Position numbers and translations under genes: made by a program
Shown here: positions 6,739 to 13,059 of the stretch, one piece after another
Layout: each line of letters opens with the position of its first letter
Numbering within the stretch: position 1 is the first letter of the stretch
Notes under the pieces: model-generated
What the model was told of the DNA's origin: nothing
Seen by the model: only the letters and a program-made list of their open reading frames with translations
Database searches by the model: none
Assembly (NCBI GenBank): GCA_017405115.1
Contig: JAFRBA010000275.1
Coordinates: forward strand, 1-16,773
Length of the DNA: 16,773 bases
Source: Kiritimatiellia bacterium
GTDB taxonomy: Bacteria; Verrucomicrobiota; Kiritimatiellia; RFP12; UBA1067
Reading direction: 5' to 3'

Positions 6739-8024
6739 GGGAGAAGCTTGACAGCAGGCTGGGGTTTCTGATGCTGGCGGCGGGGTGCGCCGTCGGCCTC
6801 GGCAACGTATGGCGCTTTCCGTTCGTCGTCGGGCGCAACGGCGGCGCGGCGTTCGTGCTCGTGTACCTTTTCATGCTGGCGCTCTTCGGCCTTCCGCTGC
6901 TGCTGGCGGAGCTGGCCGTCGGCCGCGGCGGCGGCGCCGGAATAGTCGGGGCGTTCCGCAACCTTGGCGGACGGAACTGGGCGCGTGTCGGCTATGTCGT
7001 CTTCGCGGGGAACCTCCTGCTCATGATCTACTACACCGACGTCGCAGGATGGCTTTTGAAGTTCACCGGGTCGTACGCCGCCTCCGGCGCGCCGCCTGAG
7101 TTCTCGGTGCTCGTCGCGGACCGGCCCACGTGCCTCGCGTTCATGCTGGCGGCGGTTGCCGTCGCGTCCTGCGTTTGCGCGGCCGGAGTGCGGCGCGGCG
7201 TCGAGCGCGTCACGAAGTGGATGATGCTGGCGTTGCTCGCGCTGATGGGCGTGCTGGCGGCGAACGCGCTGACGCTTGACGGCGCGGCGAAGGGACTTTC
7301 GTTCTACCTCCGGCCGGACTGGAAGCCGCTCCTGGAGCATCCCGGCCGCGTCGTCTTCGACGCGATGGGCCAGGCGTTCTTCACGCTCTCCATCGGCGTG
7401 GGCGCGATGACGATCTTCGGCAGCTACGCGCAGCGCAGGGAGTCGCTCGTGAAGGAGTCGGCGCTGATAATAGCGATCGACACGTTCGTCGCCTTCTGCT
7501 CCGGGCTCGTCGTGTTCACGGCCTGCGCGACGTACGGCGTGGACGTCTCGTGCGGCCCGGGGCTCATATTCGCCGCGCTGCCAAAGGTGTTCGCGGCGAT
7601 GCCGTACGGCAGGTTCTGGGGCTTCGCGTTCTTCCTGTTCCTGTCGCTCGCCGCGCTTACCACCGTGGTGGCTGTCTTCGAGTGCCTCGTTGGCGGCTTG
7701 GCCGACGAATGGCGCCGCGGACGCGCCGCGTCGTCCGCGGCGGTCGGCGTCGCCGTCGCCCTGTTTTCGCTGCCGTGCGTATTCGTGGACGGCGTGCTCG
7801 AAGCCGAAGACTTCGTATTCAGCAAGTTCTGGCTCCCGCTCGGCGGCCTGTCATTCGCGCTCTTCGTGTCGTGGCGCTTCGGCTGGGGCTGGGAGGAATT
7901 CCGCCGCGAGGCGTCGGCGGGACGTGGCGCGGCGCTGCCCGACTGGACGCGCCACGTCTTCCGCTACGTCGTTCCCGCGATAATAGTTCTTGTCATGGTC
8001 GGGGGCCTGACATGGGGCAAATGA
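6732..8024 (+). CDS. Neurotransmitter:sodium symporter (NSS) family amino-acid transporter
   Basis: This is an inner-membrane sodium-coupled amino-acid importer of the LeuT/MhsT type. It has 430 residues and 11 or so hydrophobic segments, at the short end for bacterial NSS proteins. The N-terminus carries the family hallmark GLGNVWRFPF at 22-31, preceded by RLGFLMLAAGCAVG; this first broken helix binds sodium and substrate. The ATG at 6732 is chosen because the hallmark normally lies 20-30 residues from the N-terminus; longer reading in this frame would only be the shadow of the upstream gene. There is no strong ribosome site, but the start overlaps the preceding stop by 7 bases, so translation is probably coupled. 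Likely substrates are hydrophobic or aromatic amino acids, by family only. Confidence 0.9.
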   Translation: MLREKLDSRLGFLMLAAGCAVGLGNVWRFPFVVGRNGGAAFVLVYLFMLALFGLPLLLAELAVGRGGGAGIVGAFRNLGGRNWARVGYVVFAGNLLLMIYYTDVAGWLLKFTGSYAASGAPPEFSVLVADRPTCLAFMLAAVAVASCVCAAGVRRGVERVTKWMMLALLALMGVLAANALTLDGAAKGLSFYLRPDWKPLLEHPGRVVFDAMGQAFFTLSIGVGAMTIFGSYAQRRESLVKESALIIAIDTFVAFCSGLVVFTACATYGVDVSCGPGLIFAALPKVFAAMPYGRFWGFAFFLFLSLAALTTVVAVFECLVGGLADEWRRGRAASSAAVGVAVALFSLPCVFVDGVLEAEDFVFSKFWLPLGGLSFALFVSWRFGWGWEEFRREASAGRGAALPDWTRHVFRYVVPAIIVLVMVGGLTWGK

Positions 8025-8036
8025 TAGGAGGAAAAC

Positions 8037-8708
8037 ATGCTGGAGACGATTGCAGGACATCTTGACTACATTGCGGGGCTTTCCACGGCGTGGAAGCTGC
8101 TGCTCGTCTTCGTCTTCATGGCGGTCGAGTCGAGCTTCATACCGTTCCCGAGCGAGGTGGTGATGATCCCCGCCGGGTTCTTCGCCGCGCGCGGCGAACT
8201 GCTCGCGGCGAGCCCCGCCGTCGCGCTCTCGCTGTGCGTCGCAATAGGAATCGCGGGCTCACTCGCCGGCGCCTACGTGAACTACTTCCTCGCGCTTCGG
8301 CTTGGCAAGCCGTTCCTGCTGCGGTACGGCAAGTGGTTCTTCCTGCCCCCGCGCGCGCTCGACCGCGCGTGCGACGTGTTCAATCGATATGGCGCGGCGA
8401 CGACGTTCGTGTGCAGGATGGTCCCCGCGATACGCCAGCTGATCTCCATACCCGCCGGTATATCGCGGATGCCGCTCGGCTCGTTCACGCTCTTCACCGC
8501 GCTCGGCGCCGGCATCTGGACGGCGATTCTTGCAGCGACGGGATACGTCCTCGGACGCTCTGCCGGCGACGTCTCGTACCTCGAGCTCTGCACGCGCGGC
8601 CGCGACATGGCCGCGGCGCACTTGCCGCTCGTCATCGGCGTCGCGCTCGCCCTCGTCGTTCTGCACGTCGTAGTCTCCAGGCTCGTAATGGGAAGGAAGT
8701 CTTCGTGA
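8037..8708 (+). CDS. DedA family membrane protein
   Basis: This 223-residue inner-membrane protein of the DedA/SNARE-associated superfamily has the usual length. Seen: ESSFIPFPSEVVM at 31-43 with acidic E31 and E40, and RMVPAIR with R127 and R133, a pair with the same six-residue spacing as the essential arginines of E. coli YqjA. PAGISRMPLGSF follows, then two C-terminal hydrophobic helices. DedA proteins act as lipid (undecaprenyl phosphate or phospholipid) flippases or help maintain membrane potential; which applies here is unknown. AGGAGG at 8026-8031 directly supports ATG 8037, the strongest ribosome site in this operon. The stop TGA overlaps the GTG start of the ABC ATPase. Confidence 0.9.
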   Translation: MLETIAGHLDYIAGLSTAWKLLLVFVFMAVESSFIPFPSEVVMIPAGFFAARGELLAASPAVALSLCVAIGIAGSLAGAYVNYFLALRLGKPFLLRYGKWFFLPPRALDRACDVFNRYGAATTFVCRMVPAIRQLISIPAGISRMPLGSFTLFTALGAGIWTAILAATGYVLGRSAGDVSYLELCTRGRDMAAAHLPLVIGVALALVVLHVVVSRLVMGRKSS

Positions 8709-9628
8709 CCGCCGATCGTCTGGTGCTGCGGGTCGAGGGGCTGCGCATCGCCTTCCGCATGGAGGGAAGGCTTTCCGTGCCTGTGCGCAACGTGTCGTTC
8801 TCGATTCCCGTGAACGGGCGCGTTGCGCTCGTCGGCGAGTCAGGCTGCGGCAAGTCGCTGACCGCGCTTGCGGTCGGCGGACTCGTGGACCGCGCGGAGA
8901 TGTCCGGGAAAATCGAGGGCCGTCCTCGGATCGCATACGTGTTCCAGAATCCGATGCAGTCGCTCAACCCCGTGATGCGAGTCGGTAAGCAGATTGAAGA
9001 GGGCATGTACCGGCGCTCGCGCCTCTCTCGTCTCGCGTCGCAAGTCTCGTGTCCGAAAGCTGCCGCCAAGGACGTCGTCTGCCAGTTGCTGGAGTCGGTC
9101 GGGCTGTCTGCGTCTGCGGCGCACAAGTATCCGTGCGAGCTCTCCGGCGGACAGCAGCAGCGCGTGATGATCGCGATGGCACTTGCCCAGGAGCCGGAGC
9201 TCCTCGTCGCCGACGAGCCGACGACAGCGCTGGACGTGACGACGCAGCGCGACGTCCTAGACCTCATCTACCGCATTGCCGACGAACGCCGCATGTCGGT
9301 CCTGCTCATCACGCACAACCTCGGCCTCGTGGCGCGCTATGCACGCTTCGTCAACGTCATGTACGCTGGGGAGATCGTGGAGAGCGGCGACGTCGCAGAC
9401 GTGCTGGCGAATCCACGCCACCCGTACACGATGGGGCTGCTTGCCGCAGTGCCTCGGCTTGACGCGCCAAAGGACGCGCCGCTCGCCGACATACCGGGGA
9501 CAGTCCCCCCTCCGTGGAACTGGCCGAGCGGCTGCGCGTTCCATCCGCGCTGCCCGCATGCCAGGCCCGAGTGCTCGTCGCCGGACTTCAACGGATTGTG
9601 CTTTTTGCTTCGCGACGGCGCAAGATAA
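8705..9628 (+). CDS. Oligopeptide/dipeptide-type ABC transporter ATPase (OppD/DppD-like), orphan
   Basis: This 307-residue cytoplasmic ATPase has all catalytic motifs: Walker A GESGCGKS at 44-51, Q-loop VFQNPMQSLNP at 79-89, signature LSGGQQQR at 146-153, Walker B LLVADEP at 166-172 and the H-loop in ITHNLG. The C-terminal oligopeptide extension is present, with HPYTMGLL and the cysteine set CAFHPRCPHARPEC that can carry an iron-sulfur cluster in this family. GTG 8705 is chosen because it overlaps the dedA stop (GTGA) and has GGAAGGAAG just upstream at 8691-8699; the frame before it is a dedA shadow. Normal systems encode two ATPases, two permeases and a binding protein together. None are visible next to it, so partners are elsewhere or lost. 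Confidence 0.92.
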   Translation: MTADRLVLRVEGLRIAFRMEGRLSVPVRNVSFSIPVNGRVALVGESGCGKSLTALAVGGLVDRAEMSGKIEGRPRIAYVFQNPMQSLNPVMRVGKQIEEGMYRRSRLSRLASQVSCPKAAAKDVVCQLLESVGLSASAAHKYPCELSGGQQQRVMIAMALAQEPELLVADEPTTALDVTTQRDVLDLIYRIADERRMSVLLITHNLGLVARYARFVNVMYAGEIVESGDVADVLANPRHPYTMGLLAAVPRLDAPKDAPLADIPGTVPPPWNWPSGCAFHPRCPHARPECSSPDFNGLCFLLRDGAR

Positions 9629-9662
9629 GGTGTGCGTGTCGGAGGAAATCGTCCGGGCCGCG

Positions 9663-9676
9663 CACAACATGTTGTG
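9663..9676. promoter_or_regulatory. Perfect 14-base palindrome over the HU-gene -35 box (candidate operator)
   Basis: CACAACATGTTGTG reads identically on both strands. Its right half overlaps the -35 hexamer TTGTGG (9672-9677) of the promoter proposed for the HU-like gene, a position where a dimeric repressor would block RNA polymerase. No regulator is identified. Confidence 0.45.
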
Positions 9677-9700
9677 GAACGATTTAAAGAAAAATACAAT
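9672..9700 (+). promoter_or_regulatory. Promoter of the HU-like gene
   Basis: The -35 is TTGTGG (9672-9677), the spacer 17 bases, and the -10 TACAAT (9695-9700). Predicted transcription begins near 9707, leaving a leader of about 95 bases. A second, weaker candidate is TTGTCA at 9708-9713 with TAAATT at 9731-9736. An inverted repeat TTGTC-N5-GACAA occupies 9708-9722, at the predicted start of the leader. Confidence 0.6.
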
Positions 9701-9801
9701 TCCCCCCTTGTCAAACCGACAAGAATATAGTAAATTATGCGCCAGACACGCGGGAAGGGTTCCCGAATGTTCAGTACTGAAACAAAACAAGGATGAAGAA
9801 A

Positions 9802-10095
9802 ATGGCAAAGAAAGTACCTGCCACCAAGTCGGAGATCATGGTTGCGATCGCCGAAGCCGCCCAGATAAGCAAGAAGCAGGCCTCCGCTGCGTACGAGGCG
9901 CTTCTCAGCATCGCCTACGCCGGCGCGAAGGGTCCGAAGGGCATTACGCTCCCCGGCCTGGGCAAGCTCATCAAGGCGAAGAGCAAGGCTCGCATGGGCC
10001 GCAATCCCGCGACGGGCGCGACCATCAAGATCCCCGCCCGCACCAAGGTGAAATTCCGCGTGGCGAAGGCCGCGAAGGACGCAGTCCTCGCGTAA
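9802..10095 (+). CDS. HU/IHF-family DNA-binding protein
   Basis: This 97-residue basic protein bends and compacts DNA in the nucleoid, acting as a dimer. Seen: a helical N-terminal half (KSEIMVAIAEAAQISKKQAS) and the conserved beta-arm region GRNPATGATIKIPARTKVKF, whose proline would intercalate into DNA, then the C-terminal helix AKAAKDAV. The start at ATG 9802 is preferred because AAGGA at 9789-9793 is 8 bases away; an upstream in-frame ATG at 9793 would add MKK but sits on that ribosome site. The gene stands alone, with its own promoter, palindrome and terminator, which suits an abundant, separately regulated architectural protein. HU and IHF subunits cannot be told apart here. Confidence 0.93.
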   Translation: MAKKVPATKSEIMVAIAEAAQISKKQASAAYEALLSIAYAGAKGPKGITLPGLGKLIKAKSKARMGRNPATGATIKIPARTKVKFRVAKAAKDAVLA

Positions 10096-10119
10096 GCCTC
10101 CGACGAGACGAAAACCACA

Positions 10120-10154
10120 GGCGCGGATCCGTTTGGGTTCGCGTCTGTTTTTTT
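10120..10154 (+). terminator. Rho-independent terminator after the HU-like gene
   Basis: The arm at 10120-10130 (GGCGCGGATCC) pairs with 10135-10145 (GGGTTCGCGTC) through 11 pairs including three G-U. The loop is GTTT and a T-rich tract follows at 10146-10154. It ends the HU transcript. Its 3' side overlaps the next promoter, so terminator and promoter share sequence. Confidence 0.82.
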
Positions 10155-10162
10155 GCTATAAT
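10133..10162 (+). promoter_or_regulatory. Promoter of the AGCS symporter gene, extended -10
   Basis: TGC-TATAAT is at 10154-10162, with a weak -35 TTGGGT at 10133-10138 and an 18-base spacer. The TG of the extended -10 starts in the last T of the terminator tract. Predicted start is near 10169, giving a 72-base leader. Confidence 0.65.
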
Positions 10163-10240
10163 GTCCCGAAGTCGACTCGCGCCAGGCGGCGATTCGTGCA
10201 AGGCGATTCTTGAAGATGGAAATGGAGGAGAGAGCGACCG

Positions 10241-11797
10241 ATGACTAACACTGTGGTGACCGCGCTGCAGACAGTGGCCTCGGAACCCGAGGCGGCGCAG
10301 GCGCTTCCGCTGATGCCCGGCACCACGGAGGCGACTGGCGGGTGGCTTACGGCGCTGACGGGCTGGGTGGAGACTGCGGACAGCTGGGTGTGGGGCGGCC
10401 CGCTGGTGGCGGCGATTCTCTTCGTCGGCGTCTACCTGACGGTTCGGCTGCGCCTCGCTCACCTGTTCAACCTCAGGCGCGCCTTCCGCTTCATCTTCGC
10501 GAAGGACGGGTCTACGAAGGGCGACGTCTCGCCTTTCGGCGCGCTATGCACCGCGCTTTCGGCGACGATAGGCACGGGCAACATCGTGGGCGTTGCGACG
10601 GCGATAGGGACGGGCGGGCCCGGCGCGCTTTTCTGGATGCAGATCGCGGCGGTCGTTGGGATGGCCACGAAGTACGCCGAGGGGCTCCTCGCGGTGAAGT
10701 ACCGCGAGATACTTCCCGACGGACGAGTCCTGGGCGGTCCGTTCATGTACATCGAGAAGGGCCTTGGCCCGAAGTTCCGCCCCCTTGCCGTCGCCTTCGC
10801 GTTCTTCGGCGCGATAGCGGGCATCGTCGGCATCGGCACGCTCGCCCAGATTCACGGCATAACCTCCGCGGTGCAGCGATTCTTCGACCCGGGCTTCAAC
10901 CCGGCGGACATGGCGACAGGAGTCCAGGTGTTCGGGACGACTTATTCGACTGCAGTCGTTACGGCCGGGTTCCTCGTCACGCTCTGCGTTGGGCTTGTCG
11001 TGATCGGCGGGCTGCGGCGCATCGCGCGCGTCGCGATGGTGATCGTGCCTTTCATGGCCGCGTTCTACATCCTCGCGTGCGGGTTCATACTCCTTGGCAA
11101 CCTGTCGAAGATATCCGCGGCCATCGAGCTGGTGGTGCGCGCGGCGTTCAACCCGGCGGCGTTCACCGGCGGGCTGGTCGGTTCCCTTTTCGTGGCGGTC
11201 CAGATGGGCGTGGCGCGCGGCATCTTCTCCAACGAGGCGGGCCTTGGCTCGGAGCCGATCGCCGCCGCGGCGGCCCGCACGAGCGAGCCTGCGCGGCAGG
11301 GGTTCGTCTGCATGACCGGCACGTTCTTCGACACGATGGTGGTCTGCACGATGACGGGACTGGCCATCGTCATCACCGGCGCCTGGGAGCCGTCTCTCGG
11401 GCTGAAGGGCGTGGACATCACCATTGCGGCGTTCAACCGCGGGCTTTTATTCCTGCCGAAGGCGCATGTCGTCGCGCCGTGCTTCCTCATGGTGTCGCTC
11501 ACGCTCTTCGCGTTCACGACGATCCTCGGCTGGAACTACTATTCCGAGCGCTGCCTCGAATATCTGGTCGGGCAGCGCAGGCTGTGGCTCACCCGCGTGT
11601 TCAGGTTCCTCTACGTGGCCGTGGTCTTCGTGGGGCCGTACTTCACGGTGTCCGTCGTCTGGAGCATAGCCGACGTATTCAACGGGCTCATGGCGTTCCC
11701 CAACCTCGTGGCGCTCGTGCTTCTGGCGCCTGTCGTGGCTGACGTCACGCGGGACTTCCTCCACAGGGAGGACGCGAAGTCCGGCGCCAGGCCCTAA
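10241..11797 (+). CDS. Alanine/glycine:cation symporter (AGCS family)
   Basis: This is an inner-membrane importer of alanine or glycine driven by sodium (sometimes protons). It has 518 residues with about 11 membrane segments. The family core is clear: ATIGTGNIVGVATAI starting at residue 108, then GGPGALFWM, then GMATKYAEGLLAVKYRE and GGPFMYIEKGLG; later NEAGLGSEPIAAAAA, another conserved AGCS stretch. About 45 residues precede the first membrane segment, longer than in many homologues. GGAGGAG at 10224-10230 supports ATG 10241. It is a single-gene unit with its own promoter. No simple terminator follows; instead two large inverted repeats fill the next gap. Confidence 0.94.
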   Translation: MTNTVVTALQTVASEPEAAQALPLMPGTTEATGGWLTALTGWVETADSWVWGGPLVAAILFVGVYLTVRLRLAHLFNLRRAFRFIFAKDGSTKGDVSPFGALCTALSATIGTGNIVGVATAIGTGGPGALFWMQIAAVVGMATKYAEGLLAVKYREILPDGRVLGGPFMYIEKGLGPKFRPLAVAFAFFGAIAGIVGIGTLAQIHGITSAVQRFFDPGFNPADMATGVQVFGTTYSTAVVTAGFLVTLCVGLVVIGGLRRIARVAMVIVPFMAAFYILACGFILLGNLSKISAAIELVVRAAFNPAAFTGGLVGSLFVAVQMGVARGIFSNEAGLGSEPIAAAAARTSEPARQGFVCMTGTFFDTMVVCTMTGLAIVITGAWEPSLGLKGVDITIAAFNRGLLFLPKAHVVAPCFLMVSLTLFAFTTILGWNYYSERCLEYLVGQRRLWLTRVFRFLYVAVVFVGPYFTVSVVWSIADVFNGLMAFPNLVALVLLAPVVADVTRDFLHREDAKSGARP

Positions 11798-11872
11798 CTT
11801 GAGATGCGCTGCGCGGCGGTGCCGCCCGAACCGCGACAACGCCGCCTTGCCGTCCGACGCTGCTCCCGACCC

Positions 11873-11995
11873 GGATTTCGGCGGTCCCGGCGGCATGGCC
11901 ATCTGGCAGTCAACCAGGTTTCTGGCTTTTGCTTGCGCATACGCCCACCGAGGTGAACCAGCCTCCCCGCAGCCATGCCGCACCGCCGAAAGTCC
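11873..11995. repeat. Long imperfect inverted repeat A
   Basis: Bases 11876-11885 (TTTCGGCGGT) pair with 11982-11991 (ACCGCCGAAA). After a one-sided four-base bulge (11886-11889), 11890-11899 (GCGGCATGGC) pair with 11972-11981 (GCCATGCCGC). Three more outer pairs (GGA with TCC) form past a single-base bulge. The middle 72 bases contain CCAG-GTTT-CTGG. There is no T tract, so it is not an ordinary terminator. It lies in the 518-base gap between the AGCS gene and the creatininase-family gene. Confidence 0.75.
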
Positions 11996-12050
11996 TCTCG
12001 CTCGCACGTCGGCCCGTCTCGGCGGCTTCGGGCTGCGCGCTTGATTCGCG

Positions 12051-12208
12051 ATGGGCGCGGAGAGGCGGTGTCGCACGAGAGCACTTTCGCGGGTCCGATG
12101 GGGTTTTGACCCCCGTGCGCACGGGCGAGCGCGCTGCGCGAGCGTCAAAATCCTGTCGGGGGCACCCGCGAAATGCGGTTCGGGAGACACCGCCACGCAG
12201 CGCCCCAT
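12051..12208 (+). ncRNA. Long inverted repeat B, candidate structured RNA
   Basis: Nested complementary blocks: 12053-12058 with 12200-12205, 12064-12072 (GGCGGTGTC) with 12186-12194, 12085-12094 (TTTCGCGGGT) with 12164-12173, and 12095-12110 with 12144-12159. The last two blocks form a 26-pair stem broken only by a four-base bulge at 12160-12163. The apex holds the palindrome CCCGTGCGCACGGG (12112-12125) and CGCGC-T-GCGCG (12130-12140). The three imperfect pairs of the inner stem are G-U if the + strand is transcribed but A-C on the other strand, which favours a + strand RNA. No protein evidence and no T tract. Whether it is a stable RNA, a 3' UTR structure or a dispersed palindromic element is unknown. 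Confidence 0.5.
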
Positions 12209-12265
12209 GAGCGAGTTGCGAATGTGTGCGATGCGCCGATTTCGCCACACACGGAGGCGAAATTG

Positions 12266-12274
12266 TGATACAAT
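12266..12274 (+). promoter_or_regulatory. Extended -10 promoter for the creatininase-family gene
   Basis: TGA-TACAAT at 12266-12274 fits an extended -10. I see no convincing -35. Predicted start is near 12281, about 35 bases before the ATG. It lies 58 bases beyond inverted repeat B. Confidence 0.6.
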
Positions 12275-12315
12275 TACCGCAGTGAACCAATCTACCCTAC
12301 ACAAGGAGAAAGAAA

Positions 12316-13059
12316 ATGCGTTATGAACTGATGAGGCCCGCGCAGATACGCGAGGCGATCAAGAAGCGCACGCCTGTGGTCCTGCCGCTGGGCGTGCTTG
12401 AGTACCACTCCGAGCATCTGCCCGTCGGCATGGACACGCTGGCCGTCGAGCGCGCGCTCCACGAGTACGAGAAGGAGGCCGAGGTCGTGATTCTCCCCAG
12501 CTTCTACTGGGGTGCGTCCTCCCGCGCCGTCGCGCCGTGCGAAGGCCGCGGCTCGATCCCGGTTGACTCTCAGGCCCTCGTGCCGATCGCCCGGCAGATC
12601 TTCCGCGGGCTCCTCGACGTGGGCTTCCGCAACATCCACACCTTCGTCCACCACCAGAGCGAGGACTTCAACGCCGGCATGCCGACGGACCTCGCGTTCC
12701 GCCTCGCCTCGCGCCAGGTCATCATGGAGTTCCTCGAGGAGAAGAAGGGCGACGGATGGTGGGGCGACCCCTCGAGCGCGTCCTACTACACGGACCACAC
12801 GAACCTCGACGCGAACCCGTTCATCTGGATCCAGAACCATGCGCTCATGGACGCGAAGGTGCTCGCGAAGTATCCGTTCGACCACGCAGGCGAGGGCGAG
12901 ACGTCGCTTATGATGTCGCTCTGCCCCGACACGGTCGACATGAACTCCTTCGACAAGACCGCCTGGTACGCGCAGTCCGCGCTCAAGGCGTCCAAGGAGA
13001 CCGGCGACGGCGGCGTCGCCATGATCCTCGACCACTTCCGCCGCGTGCTCGGCAAGTGA
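12316..13059 (+). CDS. Creatininase-family amidohydrolase
   Basis: This 247-residue predicted metal-dependent hydrolase belongs to the creatininase family, whose members open creatinine or other cyclic or formamide amide bonds. Seen: LPLGVLEYHSEHLPVGMD at 23-40, with E29, H31 and D40 spaced exactly like the metal ligands Glu34, His36 and Asp45 of Pseudomonas creatininase; and AGEGETSLMM late in the protein, a conserved family stretch. The usual NGHGGN or NGHYEN motif is instead VHHQSE at 111-116, so one metal site may be altered. AGGAG at 12304-12308 supports ATG 12316. The stop overlaps the GTG start of rsmB, so the two are coupled although their functions seem unrelated. True creatininase activity is not implied. 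Confidence 0.85.
   Translation: MRYELMRPAQIREAIKKRTPVVLPLGVLEYHSEHLPVGMDTLAVERALHEYEKEAEVVILPSFYWGASSRAVAPCEGRGSIPVDSQALVPIARQIFRGLLDVGFRNIHTFVHHQSEDFNAGMPTDLAFRLASRQVIMEFLEEKKGDGWWGDPSSASYYTDHTNLDANPFIWIQNHALMDAKVLAKYPFDHAGEGETSLMMSLCPDTVDMNSFDKTAWYAQSALKASKETGDGGVAMILDHFRRVLGK

Noticed and set aside
8090..8704. Long N-terminal extension of the ABC ATPase frame over dedA
   Set aside because: The extension is Arg-rich out-of-frame dedA sequence. The ATPase fold begins right after the GTG at 8705, which overlaps the dedA stop.
11794..12290. Two overlapping reverse-strand open frames (96 and 126 codons) in the gap after the AGCS gene
   Set aside because: They are Arg-rich, lack recognisable motifs and ribosome sites, and run across the two long inverted repeats. 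GC-rich sequence gives such frames by chance.
11798..12315. Possible tRNA or riboswitch in the long gap
   Set aside because: I find no cloverleaf with TTCGA-type T-loop and acceptor pairing, and no recognisable riboswitch core; only the two inverted repeats are supported.
12756..13055. N-terminal extension of the rsmB frame over the creatininase gene
   Set aside because: Low-complexity Arg-rich shadow sequence; the NusB-like domain starts properly after GTG 13056.
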